Source: DASRHT01 sp035293765 | Lineage (GTDB): Bacteria > Chloroflexota > Ktedonobacteria > Ktedonobacterales > Ktedonobacteraceae | Length of the DNA: 56,088 bases | NCBI GenBank assembly: GCA_035293765.1 | Contig: DATGMF010000021.1 | Span: forward strand, 1 to 56,088 | Direction: 5' to 3' | In this document: in pieces, positions 24,789 to 32,794 of the stretch | Numbering within the stretch: the first letter of the stretch is position 1 | Layout of the letters: each line of letters starts with the position of its first letter | Position numbers and translations under genes: made by a program | The notes under the pieces: generated by a model | Databases searched by the model: none | What the model was told of the DNA's origin: nothing | The model's input: only the letters and a program-made list of their open reading frames with translations

Positions 24789-25997
24789 CTACGCCACGAT
24801 TCCGGTGCAGAAGCCAGCGCCGACGGTATGGCCGCCTTCGCGAATAGCGAAGCTGACTCCCTCTTCCATCGCCACCGGCTGCTGCAATTCCACAGTCATT
24901 TCAACGGTATCGCCCGGCATGACCATATCTACGCCCTCCGGCAGTTTGATCGCTCCCGTTACGTCGGTGGTACGCACGTAGAACTGTGGTTGATAGCCGC
25001 TGAAGAAGGGCTTGTGACGGCCTCCCTCCTCTTTGGTGAGCACATAGACCTGCGCTTTGAAGGTGGCATGCGGCTGGATTGAGCCTGGCTTGGCAAGCAC
25101 CTGACCGCGCTCAATCTCGTCATGCGCCAGACCACGCAGCAGGCAACCAACGTTATCACCGGCAATACCTCCCTGCTCCAGCGTTTGATGGAACATCTCC
25201 AGTCCGGTAACGATGACAGTGCGCTTCTTTTCCTTCATCCCCACGATCTCCACAGCCTCACCTGTCTGGATGGTGCCGCGCTCGATCAGTCCGGTGGCGA
25301 CGGTGCCACGACCCGGGATGCTGTAGACGTTCTCCACGTACATCAGAAACGGCTTGTCGGTCGCGCGAACGGGCGTTGGGATCGCGCTGTCCACCGCGTC
25401 CATCAGCGCCCAGATGCACTGTGCGTCAGGATCGTTGCGCGAGAGGTCGCCCTTGCTTTCCAGAGCCTTGAGGGCCGAGCCACGAATGACGGGCACCTCA
25501 TCGCCCGGGAAGTTGTTTTTGGAGAGCAGCTCGCGCACCTCCAGCTCCACCAGTTCGAGCAACTCCTCGTCGTCCATCATGTCCACTTTGTTGAGGAATA
25601 CGACCATCGCCGGCACCTCTACCTGTCGAGCGAGCAAGACATGCTCATGCGTCTGCGGCATAGGGCCATCGGGCGCGCTGACCACCAGGATCGCGCCATC
25701 CATCTGGGCCGCGCCGGTAATCATGTTCTTGATATAATCGGCGTGGCCGGGACAATCGATATGGGCATAGTGGCGCTGCTCGGTCTGATACTCCAGGTGA
25801 GCAATCGCGATGGTGATGCCGCGCTCGCGCTCTTCGGGTGCGTTGTCGATCTGGTCGAAGGCGGTGTACCTGGCAAGTTGAGCTGAGGCCAGAACTTTAG
25901 TGATGGCCGCCGTCAAGGTGGTCTTGCCGTGGTCAATATGCCCAATTGTCCCGATGTTCACATGTGGCTTTGTCCGCTCAAACTTCCGCTTTACCAT
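24789..25997 (-). CDS. tuf: Translation elongation factor Tu, divergent copy
   Basis: A 402-residue GTPase that delivers aminoacyl-tRNA to the ribosome. G1 is GHIDHGKT (18-25 region), G3 DCPGHAD, G4 NKVDMM and G5 SALKALE; domains II and III are complete and end in GAGFCTGIVA. Several normally near-invariant places differ: after RGITI the switch I end reads AIAHLEYQT rather than NTSHVEYDT, G4 has Val for Cys, and REGGHTVGAG has His for Arg. No ribosomal protein genes or fusA are adjacent, unlike the str operon. It follows a tRNA gene and a structured leader. It is either the only tuf of the lineage or a specialised second copy. Confidence 0.92.
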   Translation of the reverse strand: MVKRKFERTKPHVNIGTIGHIDHGKTTLTAAITKVLASAQLARYTAFDQIDNAPEERERGITIAIAHLEYQTEQRHYAHIDCPGHADYIKNMITGAAQMDGAILVVSAPDGPMPQTHEHVLLARQVEVPAMVVFLNKVDMMDDEELLELVELEVRELLSKNNFPGDEVPVIRGSALKALESKGDLSRNDPDAQCIWALMDAVDSAIPTPVRATDKPFLMYVENVYSIPGRGTVATGLIERGTIQTGEAVEIVGMKEKKRTVIVTGLEMFHQTLEQGGIAGDNVGCLLRGLAHDEIERGQVLAKPGSIQPHATFKAQVYVLTKEEGGRHKPFFSGYQPQFYVRTTDVTGAIKLPEGVDMVMPGDTVEMTVELQQPVAMEEGVSFAIREGGHTVGAGFCTGIVA

Positions 25998-26228
25998 TGT
26001 CTTCTTCAGTTCCTTCCGTCTGCAATGCTATGGTAATACAATAGGGGAGGGTTCGCTGGCAGCGCCAAAAGGTCGATAGCTGCCCTTTGATACCGCTGTT
26101 CGGGACGCAAAGCGTCGCAACCATTTGCCAGCAGATGGCGGAAAGCATGGAGTGACGAAGGCATAGCTTTTCATGAGATGAGGCAGCCTGGAATAAGCAT
26201 CCAGTCTGGACAGCATCTCAGAAACCAT

Positions 26229-26304
26229 TGGTACCCGCAACAGGAGTCGAACCTATCACCTCAGTCCGCAAAAGACTGCGCGCTTACCGCTGCGCCACAC
26301 GGGT
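26229..26304 (-). tRNA. tRNA, anticodon by geometry UUG (Gln?), unusual loop
   Basis: A complete 76-nt cloverleaf with encoded CCA. Acceptor ACCCGTG pairs with TGCGGGT (7/7 with two G-U); D stem GCGC/GCGC with loop AGCGGTAA containing GG; anticodon stem CAGTC/GACTG (5/5); variable AGGTG; T stem ATAGG/CCTGT with loop TTCGACT; discriminator A. The anticodon loop is TTTTGCG, so positions 34-36 read TTG. Position 37 is C, where a purine is almost universal, and A73 with A1-U72 is not typical of tRNA-Gln. Identity is therefore uncertain, though folding is excellent. It lies 231 bases upstream of EF-Tu on the same strand. Confidence 0.85.
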
Positions 26305-26342
26305 GTATGGTACCTACCATCTTGCTTTCATGGCTCGGTATC

Positions 26343-26458
26343 AAAAAAGGCAGTGGAGGTCTCTTTCCGGCCATATTCAGGAGAACAGCGAGACCTGCGT
26401 ATGCATGCTACGGGCATTCTATTCCCTAAAAAGAGTTCTCGACCGATCCACTGCCATC
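26343..26458 (-). ncRNA. Structured leader or small RNA ending in a T-run, upstream of tRNA-tuf
   Basis: Beginning where the promoter at 26465-26493 should initiate, the transcript carries GGCAGTGG at its 5' end and the exact complement CCACTGCC 91 bases later, followed at once by six T. Inside is a second perfect helix AGGTCTC/GAGACCT, directly adjacent to the closing one. The whole is a roughly 115-nt RNA closed end to end with an intrinsic-terminator tail, only 38 bases before the tRNA. It could be an attenuator of the tRNA-tuf unit or a free small RNA. It does not match 4.5S RNA or a T-box as far as I can see. Confidence 0.5.
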
Positions 26459-26464
26459 ATTGAC

Positions 26465-26493
26465 AGAGTAACATCTATTTTGCGTTTTGTCAA
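26465..26493 (-). promoter_or_regulatory. Promoter of the leader-tRNA-tuf unit
   Basis: On the minus strand TTGACA (26493-26488) and TACTCT (26470-26465) are separated by exactly 17 bases. Transcription would start near 26458, at the first base of the structured leader. Confidence 0.7.
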
Positions 26494-26509
26494 GTATTTT
26501 ACCAGCCCT

Positions 26510-27484
26510 TCAATCACGTTTCAGCGCCTCTGGATTGGCGACGTTCGCCCGATTGCCGGCGGCGAAGGCGAGGAGTTCGTCAAAGGCGGCACCCAGGAGG
26601 GATTCGTAGTTATCTTTTTCGACATAGCCCAGGTGAGGGGTGCAGATAACGTTGTCCATGTGCAGCAGCGGATGGTCTGCGACCGGTTCGCTTTCGTACA
26701 CATCGACTGCTGCGTATCCTGGGCGTCCGGCGCGCAGGGCCGCTTCCAGAGCGCCCGCTTCGATCAGGGCCGCCCGGCTGGTGTTGACGAACAGGGACGA
26801 TGGTTTCATCTGCGCCAGATCCGCTGCTGTTACGATGCCCCGCGTCTCCTCGCTGAGTGCGATATGCAGGCTCAGCACGTCGGCATCTCTGAATAATGCA
26901 TCTTTGCTGGCGGCAATCTCGATGCCATTTGCCTGGGCGCGGGAGCGTGACCTCTCTCGCCCCCATACCAGGACGCGCATGCCGAATGCCTGTCCATAGC
27001 TGCCGACCTGGCTCCCGATGTTACCATAGCCGAAGATACCCAGCGTGCGACCGTGAAGGGTTCGTCCCAATCTGCTCTGCCAGCGACCCGCCTTCATCGA
27101 TACAACCTCCTGAGGAATGAAGCGCGTCGCCGCCAGGATCAATCCCCACGTCAGCTCTGCCGTTGCGGAGGAGCTGGAGTTGAGCGGCGTGGCATAGACA
27201 ACGGCGACGCCATGGCGGGTGCAGGCCGCAAAATCTATGTGTGGGGCGCGTTTGCCGGTTTGCACGATGAGGCGCAGGTCCGGCAAGAGTGCCAGCAGTT
27301 CCTCATTGATGGGCGTGCGTTCGCGAATCAGCACCAGCGCCTCTACTCCTTGCAGGCGAGCCGCCAGGGCTTTGGAGTCAGATAGATGTTCGCGCGAGAT
27401 GATGACCTGCTGCCCATCAAGCTTCTGAAAGCAGTCGAGTGTTCTTACGGCATCCTGGTAGTCGTCGGGAATAGCTATTTTCAT
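26510..27484 (-). CDS. D-2-hydroxyacid dehydrogenase (PGDH-like)
   Basis: A 324-residue NAD-dependent dehydrogenase. The Rossmann motif is LGIFGYGNIGSQVGSYGQAF; the catalytic Arg lies in FVNTSRAALIEAGAL, the Glu in the DVYESEP region, and the His in CTPHLGYVEKDNYE. The N-terminus MKIAIPDDYQDAVRTLDCF and the RTPINEELLALLPDLRLIVQ stretch match the group often labelled D-3-phosphoglycerate dehydrogenase-like but lacking an ACT domain. It follows the LLM gene by 35 bases on the same strand, so they are probably one operon divergent from the galB-type operon. It may act on a hydroxyacid from aromatic breakdown; serine synthesis is less likely. Confidence 0.88.
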   Translation of the reverse strand: MKIAIPDDYQDAVRTLDCFQKLDGQQVIISREHLSDSKALAARLQGVEALVLIRERTPINEELLALLPDLRLIVQTGKRAPHIDFAACTRHGVAVVYATPLNSSSSATAELTWGLILAATRFIPQEVVSMKAGRWQSRLGRTLHGRTLGIFGYGNIGSQVGSYGQAFGMRVLVWGRERSRSRAQANGIEIAASKDALFRDADVLSLHIALSEETRGIVTAADLAQMKPSSLFVNTSRAALIEAGALEAALRAGRPGYAAVDVYESEPVADHPLLHMDNVICTPHLGYVEKDNYESLLGAAFDELLAFAAGNRANVANPEALKRD

Positions 27485-27519
27485 GTGTGCTCCTCGGGAC
27501 GTGTCGTTTTAATGTGTCA

Positions 27520-28590
27520 TTATTCCTCACCAAAATCATGGATGAGCGGCAGCACCTCTTTTGCCAGCAATTCGAGCGAGTGTAGTACTTGCGCTCGATT
27601 CATGAGGCTGCTGGGAATGACCAGGTCCACCGCGCCGATGCCCAGATCGTGCAGTTCCTTCATCTGTGCCACCAGCGTACGCGGGCTGCCGCAGAACTGG
27701 GCGCGGCTGAGCAAAACAGGAGCTGCGGAGCTATCTTTGTGCTCTCCAGTGCTGGCATGCGCGGAGGGAGGGCTTTGCGGACGTTGAAGGTGAGGCAGCC
27801 TGGCAAGCTGAGCCGCTAGCTGCTGCGCCTCTTCATCGGTGTCGGTCGCGATAAGGTTACCGCGAAAAATAATCTGGTCCGCTCGTGGTTTCCACCCGTG
27901 TTTAGCGGCCTCCGCTCTGTAATGGGCGATAACCTGGGCAACGTAAGATGGAGGGGCGAAGGAGAGGGCCAGACCGTGCCTCTGGCTGGCTGCGAACGAA
28001 GCCGATTCAAAACTATTGCCGGTCGAATAGAGCGGCGGATGGGGACGCTGAATCAGGCCGGGCCAGACCGAGACGGTCGGGTAGTGATAGTATTTGCCCT
28101 CCCACGAGAACGGCTGCGGATCGGTTAGCGCCCTGGTGATCAAGAGCGTGGCCTCTTGCGTCATGGCGCGTGCCTCATCTGAATCGATGGAGAAGGCGCG
28201 CAGTTCGTATGGCACGCCGCGCAGAAAGAGCAGCAGCAGGCGACCGCCACTTAAAACGTCGAGCATGGCAATCTCTTCGGCAACATGGATGGGATTGTGC
28301 AGGGGCAGAACTGGTCCGAACAGCGCAATTTTCGCCCGTTTGATGCGTGGAAGCGCCGCCGCCGCGAAGATAGCGGGATTGGGGGTGGGTACCAGCAGTG
28401 GAGCGTAGTGATGCTCTGAAAAGCTGATCCAGTCAAAGCCTATTTCATCGGCAAGCGTGATTTGCTCAAACATCTCCTCTATCATGCGCAGCCCGAGTTC
28501 TGGCTTAAAGAAACCGGGAGGAGAGGGCCAACCTGCTTCATACACTGCCTGAATGCCATAGGTGGCTCGCGGCAAAAAGGATGCTTTCAT
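27520..28590 (-). CDS. LLM class flavin-dependent oxidoreductase
   Basis: A 356-residue protein of the bacterial luciferase-like monooxygenase fold. Family features are ISFSEHHYAPLLVPTPNPAI, PLHNPIHVAEEIAMLDVLSG, GRLLLLFLRGVPYE and WPGLIQRPHPPLYSTG. It lacks a flavin reductase neighbour, though a second LLM gene at 53.9 kb has one. It is followed by the hydroxyacid dehydrogenase. AAGGAG precedes the ATG. The divergent gallate-type operon suggests a part in ring compound turnover, which is inference. The substrate is unknown. Confidence 0.88.
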   Translation of the reverse strand: MKASFLPRATYGIQAVYEAGWPSPPGFFKPELGLRMIEEMFEQITLADEIGFDWISFSEHHYAPLLVPTPNPAIFAAAALPRIKRAKIALFGPVLPLHNPIHVAEEIAMLDVLSGGRLLLLFLRGVPYELRAFSIDSDEARAMTQEATLLITRALTDPQPFSWEGKYYHYPTVSVWPGLIQRPHPPLYSTGNSFESASFAASQRHGLALSFAPPSYVAQVIAHYRAEAAKHGWKPRADQIIFRGNLIATDTDEEAQQLAAQLARLPHLQRPQSPPSAHASTGEHKDSSAAPVLLSRAQFCGSPRTLVAQMKELHDLGIGAVDLVIPSSLMNRAQVLHSLELLAKEVLPLIHDFGEE

Positions 28591-28934
28591 TCAGACGCTC
28601 CTTTCAGCGGAAGACTGGCTCATAGTTGACACAGTCCCATGAGCTGCGATGTCCTCTCCCTCTTAATCAGCGATGACCGATTGGGAGATCGTTTGCCTGT
28701 GTTCAAAGGGTACCCCAATTCTCGCGCCAAAAGCAAGTAATCCCGCCAGGGCGGAATAGCAAAAGTAGGGGCAAGGGGAGGAGGGAGGGTGTGAGGGGGC
28801 CTTGCGCTTGCCCTGTGCTCTCGGGGGAGAGAAACGACCAAAGGCGGCTGTGATAGAATACGATAAGGACGCGGTTGCATGGGAAGCAGGCTTTCAAGAT
28901 AAGCTTTGTTGATAACGAAAGGAGTTGGCGTCAT
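28591..28934. promoter_or_regulatory. Divergent promoter region with REP-like element
   Basis: This 344-base gap separates the LLM operon from the galB-type operon. It contains a REP-like element at about 28767-28815 (GTAGGGGCAAGGGGAGG...GGCCTTGCGCTTGCCCTG). Both promoters should lie here; no strong -35/-10 pair is evident. GGAGTTGG and AAAGGAG provide the galB ribosome site. Confidence 0.4.
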
Positions 28935-29654
28935 ATGGACCAGAGCCGGACCCTGCTTGTGGTTGGCGCGCACGCGGCAGACTTTGTCTGGCGGGCCGCC
29001 GGTATCATCGCTGTCGTGACGAAGAATGGCGGCAGAGCCAGCGTCGTCGCGCTTTCCTACGGAGAACGAGGCGAATCGGGCGAATTGTGGAAAGAGCCAG
29101 GCCAGACAATAGAGAACGTCAAGCGTATCCGTCATGAGGAAGCTACGCGCGCAGCCGAGATTCTCGGCGCCACCTTTCAATGCTTCGATCTCGGCGATTA
29201 TCCCCTTCAGATTGATGCGCAGACGCTAGAGCGGCTCACAATGCTCGTGCGTGAATTGGCGCCCGATGTGATCATCACTCATACCGAGCGCGATCCCTTC
29301 AATCCCGATCATCCACTGGCCTATACAGCCGTCCAGCGCGCCAGCATCCTTGCCAGCGGCTCGGGCGTCGCCAGTGGCTTCCGCACCATCAAGCCGGCAG
29401 AACTATTTCTATTTGAGCCTCATCAGCCGGAGCACTGCGGCTTCATGCCCACCACTTTCGTCGATATCAGCGCGGTTTTTCCGCTCAAGCGACAGGCGAT
29501 GGAGGCGATGGCGGCCCAGAGCTACCTGCATGAATATCAGACGCAGATCGCAAAGTACCGCGCCAATCACGCGCGCCGCATTTCCGGGCGCACCGATATT
29601 CAGTACGCGGAGGCTTTCCAGCGCGTGACTCCCCAGGTAGTAGACACGCTCTAA
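28935..29654 (+). CDS. galB: 4-oxalomesaconate hydratase, GalB type (PIG-L/LmbE fold)
   Basis: A 239-residue zinc protein of the PIG-L deacetylase superfamily. Instead of the usual AHPDDE it has VVGAHAADFVWRAAG (His13, Asp16), the exact variant found in GalB, the hydratase that converts 4-oxalomesaconate to 4-carboxy-4-hydroxy-2-oxoadipate. YGERGESGELW, GDYPLQID, FNPDHPLAY (His126) and LFEPHQPEHCGFMPTTFVDI also follow GalB. The start at 28935 has AAAGGAG ten bases upstream. Immediately downstream are an RraA-type aldolase and a LigB-type dioxygenase, which are the steps after and before it in gallate/protocatechuate 4,5-cleavage. A generic deacetylase is the alternative. Confidence 0.8.
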   Translation: MDQSRTLLVVGAHAADFVWRAAGIIAVVTKNGGRASVVALSYGERGESGELWKEPGQTIENVKRIRHEEATRAAEILGATFQCFDLGDYPLQIDAQTLERLTMLVRELAPDVIITHTERDPFNPDHPLAYTAVQRASILASGSGVASGFRTIKPAELFLFEPHQPEHCGFMPTTFVDISAVFPLKRQAMEAMAAQSYLHEYQTQIAKYRANHARRISGRTDIQYAEAFQRVTPQVVDTL

Positions 29655-29706
29655 GCGGCGCTCGGTGGCTTGATACAGGTGATTATCTTCAGAAGGATTA
29701 CACTAG

Positions 29707-30342
29707 ATGAACGAAAGCGAAATAAACGAGCTGGCTCACCATGGAGTCGCGACGATCTACGAAGCCGCGGGCCGCACCGGGCTCATTGACATTCCTCTGA
29801 TACAACTCATCGCCGGAAGCAGGGTAGCCGGACGAGCGTGTACCGTTCGCTGCGGCCAGGGAGATAATTTAATGGTGCATGCAGCGATGGATCGGGTCCA
29901 ACCGGGTGAAATTCTCGTTTTGACAATGCCTCAACCCGAGCCATTCGCTTTAATCGGAGAATTACTCGCGACCCAGGCGAAGGTTCGCCAGGTCGCAGGT
30001 ATGCTGATTGATGCGTCTGTGCGCGATATAGAGGAGCTAAAGGCGCTTGGCTTGCCCATCTGGGCGCGCTGGATACGGGTGCGAGGCGCAACCAAAACGC
30101 ATGTGGGGGCCATCAACGAGCCGGTTGTAGTGGGTGGAACCAGCATTGCTCCAGGCGATCTCGTGGTCCTTGACGCCGATGGGGCCGTAGCCATAGCAGC
30201 CGCGCGAGCTTCTGCCGTCCTTGAGGCTTCTCGTGTGCGTACACACAGCGAAACCGCGCTGAGAGCGCAACTACGAGCAGGCGCGCTTTCGTATGATCTC
30301 TCGGGGCTGCGGGCAGTGGTCGAGGGGAAAAATCAGCACTAA
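29707..30342 (+). CDS. RraA-family aldolase, likely 4-carboxy-4-hydroxy-2-oxoadipate aldolase
   Basis: A 211-residue protein of the RraA/HMG-CHA aldolase family. Diagnostic pieces are HGVATIYEAAGRTGLID at the N-terminus, GDNLMVHAAMD, and the metal/pyruvate-binding GMLIDASVRDIEELKALGLP with its Arg-Asp. After GGTSIAPGDLVVLDADGAVA the helical tail follows as in LigK/GalC. The enzyme would cleave the GalB product to pyruvate and oxaloacetate. It sits 52 bases after galB and 30 bases before the dioxygenase gene. RraA proper (the RNase E inhibitor) is unlikely outside enteric bacteria and in this context. Confidence 0.82.
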   Translation: MNESEINELAHHGVATIYEAAGRTGLIDIPLIQLIAGSRVAGRACTVRCGQGDNLMVHAAMDRVQPGEILVLTMPQPEPFALIGELLATQAKVRQVAGMLIDASVRDIEELKALGLPIWARWIRVRGATKTHVGAINEPVVVGGTSIAPGDLVVLDADGAVAIAAARASAVLEASRVRTHSETALRAQLRAGALSYDLSGLRAVVEGKNQH

Positions 30343-30372
30343 CAGCGCCCGAAAGCTAAGGAGGAGCAGATT

Positions 30373-31407
30373 ATGGCCCAACTGGTTCTTGGTATAGGGA
30401 TGTCCCATAGCACAATGGTAACATTGGACGATTCCTTGTGGGGAGAATGGGCGGCCCAGGATGCGACCTTTGGCATCCTGCTTGACATGGAGGGGCAGCC
30501 TGTAACCTACGCGCAACTGGCCGAGCGAGCGGGGGATCGCTATGCTCAACAGGTCACGCCACAGCACTGGAAAGCACAGTATGCAGCCGTGCGGCAAGCG
30601 GTTGCTCGCCTCGCCGCCGATGTTGCCTCGGCCAGGCTGGATGTTCTGGTCATTATCGGCGATGACCAGTTGGAATTGTTTTCCTTCGCCAACATGCCCT
30701 CGCTTGCCATCTTCTATGGCGCTAAGATCGTCAGCGGGCTCTGGACCTCGCGCTTTGTCACCTATCAGCGGCAAGGACAGCCTCCCTCCGCTCCACTCAG
30801 CCAGCGGCTTCGGCACGCAGTAGTGGAAGGCTATGCTATGGATGCCCATCGCGAATTTGCCAGCGCGCCCCTTTTCGCCCGCGAACTGCTCGCCTCGCTG
30901 ATTGATCAGGGCTTTGATATAGCAGGGTTAGGAGAGATTCCCTCGACTGATGAAGCGGCTGGCCTCGGTCATGCCTATGGAGCAGTCGTGACCCAGATCA
31001 TGGGAGAGCAGCCAATCCCCATCGTTCCCATCTTCGTCAATACCTATTTCCCGCCGAATCAGCCGACGCCCTCGCGCTGCTATGACCTGGGCCTCGCGCT
31101 GCATCGTGCCATCGAGGCCAGTCCATCCGACCTGCGCGTAGGCGTTGTGGCTTCGGGCGGCTTGAGCCATTTTGTCACCGACGAGCGGCTTGACCGCCAG
31201 TTGTTTGCCGCCCTGCGAGTTGGTTCCGAGGAACAACTGCGTGCCATGCCGCGCAAGCTGCTCAACGCAGGCAGTTCGGAGATACGCAACTGGATCGCCG
31301 TCGCAGCCGCCTGCAAGCACCTGAAGATGGCCTGGGATGAGTATATCCCCGTCTACCGCACTCTCGCAGGAACCGGGTGCGGATTGGGCTTTGCCTGCTG
31401 GTCGTGA
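30373..31407 (+). CDS. Class III extradiol ring-cleavage dioxygenase (LigB superfamily)
   Basis: A 344-residue enzyme expected to open a catechol, protocatechuate or gallate ring with Fe(II) and O2. His12 in GIGMSHST is the first iron ligand of LigB-type enzymes. VLVIIGDDQLELFSFANMP lies where LigB has its GNDH-like segment, and the ligand/catalytic-base region VVASGGLSHF is clear near residue 260. It is longer than LigB (about 300) and shorter than GalA (about 420). A GGAGGAG site precedes it. As the third gene after the GalB and aldolase genes it completes the lower 4,5-cleavage route, though ring specificity cannot be told from the sequence. Confidence 0.8.
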   Translation: MAQLVLGIGMSHSTMVTLDDSLWGEWAAQDATFGILLDMEGQPVTYAQLAERAGDRYAQQVTPQHWKAQYAAVRQAVARLAADVASARLDVLVIIGDDQLELFSFANMPSLAIFYGAKIVSGLWTSRFVTYQRQGQPPSAPLSQRLRHAVVEGYAMDAHREFASAPLFARELLASLIDQGFDIAGLGEIPSTDEAAGLGHAYGAVVTQIMGEQPIPIVPIFVNTYFPPNQPTPSRCYDLGLALHRAIEASPSDLRVGVVASGGLSHFVTDERLDRQLFAALRVGSEEQLRAMPRKLLNAGSSEIRNWIAVAAACKHLKMAWDEYIPVYRTLAGTGCGLGFACWS

Positions 31408-31451
31408 GCCTGATGCGGCCTGGTCCACGCCTCCTATCCGTTTTCTGTATG

Positions 31452-32450
31452 TCAGTGCTTATTGGTTAAAGGTACGGTAAACAGGTCGCCTAAATCCTGG
31501 GCGTTGGCGGCGTCGCCGAGGAAGGGTGAGACGCCGAAGATTTCCTCTAGCGTACGCAGCAGCGAGCTATGGGTATAGTGAATGGTATTGGCATAATGGG
31601 GTTTCGCCAGCGGCGAAAGCGCGATCATGCCGATTGGTCCATCGTTAGTCTCCGCTTCATCCCAGGTGATAAAGAGCGCCCCGCCATCGCGGTATGCCTG
31701 TGAGTTGAGAATGTTCGGTACCTCGTGCGAAAGCCATGTATCCCCATTTTTAAGCGGACAATCATGAGTATCGTCACAGGTATTGGGGGTAATAAAGTTG
31801 TACCTGGCGACGCTGTTATTCTGTAAATCGCCGGCAAGCTCCGAGTATGGCCGAATGTGCTGCATACAATAGCTGGATTGCGTATCCATGTTGCCCGTGA
31901 CATCGTCGAAATAGACGAAGGGATCGTGGCGCACCGCGTAAAGCCCGTTGTTTTCTAATGGGCATTCTGTGCCTGAAATATTTTCTTCGTACGCTTTCCA
32001 GGAGATTCCTTTTTTATTTAGCAGAGACGTCAAGTGCTCGCTTGTTCCCTGATGGGCGGTAGCAGGATCGACGTCATCGGTAATGCCAAAATTCGTGCCA
32101 GCCTCCATCCATAAATAATTTGGCAGGCTGGGATGATTGCCTGGCGGATTAAAGTACTGTTCCGCGTGCGCTCCCATCGGCACAAGCGTATTTGCGATAT
32201 AGGGAGAGCTGGAGGCTGTGATGTTGGACCAATCGGTGTTCTCCATCACGATAACGAACACTGTTTTAATGGGTGAGGACGACGGCGGAGAGGTCAGGCC
32301 GGGGATGATGGAGGTGGCTCCGCCAATGCCAGGTAAATCTTTGACAAAGAATACACCAAGTGCGATCAGCACAATCAGCACAATGGTGACTATCAAATAC
32401 CTCATTTTTATCGGGCGATAAAGCGCGTTAAAAGGCTCTTTTTGTTGCAT
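31452..32450 (-). CDS. Membrane-anchored phosphoesterase (acid phosphatase/phospholipase C family)
   Basis: A 332-residue protein with an N-terminal signal anchor (about 17-36, LIVTIVLIVLIALGVFFV) and an extracellular domain of the PF04185 phosphoesterase type. The first metal site is KTVFVIVMENTDWSN; then PPGNHPSLPNYLWMEAG, YNFITPNTCDDTHDC and ALFITWDEAETNDGP follow the family order, with IHYTHSSLLRTLEEIFG near the end. It probably cleaves phosphate esters outside the cell. It converges on the dioxygenase gene with a 44-base gap and is a single gene. Confidence 0.85.
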   Translation of the reverse strand: MQQKEPFNALYRPIKMRYLIVTIVLIVLIALGVFFVKDLPGIGGATSIIPGLTSPPSSSPIKTVFVIVMENTDWSNITASSSPYIANTLVPMGAHAEQYFNPPGNHPSLPNYLWMEAGTNFGITDDVDPATAHQGTSEHLTSLLNKKGISWKAYEENISGTECPLENNGLYAVRHDPFVYFDDVTGNMDTQSSYCMQHIRPYSELAGDLQNNSVARYNFITPNTCDDTHDCPLKNGDTWLSHEVPNILNSQAYRDGGALFITWDEAETNDGPIGMIALSPLAKPHYANTIHYTHSSLLRTLEEIFGVSPFLGDAANAQDLGDLFTVPLTNKH

Positions 32451-32794
32451 ACAATCCTATCCAATCCAACTTTCAAGGTCTTGATCAACGTTCAAGTGGG
32501 GGGAATATTATTTGGCGTATATTCTCTCGTACCTAATATGGCAGTATAATTTCTAGGAAAGGTAACGTCAACAGGAATACAGCTTTCTCCTATATTCCTG
32601 ACAGAAATTTTACAAATTCGCCATCGGGATCAATCTGCTCAGGCAAGCGTGTGCCATAAGAATTACTTGCGCCTTCTGCTTCTGCTTGACAAGCGGTCTC
32701 CTATTTTGTATGTTCCTAAACAGGAATGAAAAACGGTTTTGCTAAAGTAATGCGTTCTCATTTTAAAGTGGATTGAAGGATAGCAAGTGATACT
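32451..32794. promoter_or_regulatory. Divergent promoter region upstream of the GH65 enzyme
   Basis: This 344-base AT-rich gap contains the GH65 promoter listed at 32686-32714 and two inverted repeats: CAGGAAT (32572-32578) with ATTCCTG (32594-32600), and TTCCT-AAAC-AGGAA (32713-32726) overlapping the -10 box. The AGGAA/TTCCT core shared by both suggests two sites for one regulator; this is inference. Confidence 0.4.
32686..32714 (+). promoter_or_regulatory. Promoter of the GH65 gene
   Basis: A consensus TTGACA (32686-32691) and TATGTT (32709-32714) are spaced by 17 bases, about 80 bases before the GH65 start codon. Confidence 0.65.

Noticed and set aside
25122..25886. 254-residue reading frame opposite EF-Tu
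   Set aside because: It mirrors a highly conserved gene; composition and lack of ribosome site mark it as a shadow.
26343..26458. 4.5S/SRP RNA or T-box leader
   Set aside because: The conserved GGTCAGGTCCGGAAGGAAGC-type loop and the T-box AGGGTGG motif are absent.
28620..29180. 186-residue minus-strand frame across the divergent promoter and galB
   Set aside because: It spans a REP element and the complement of galB, with no family features.
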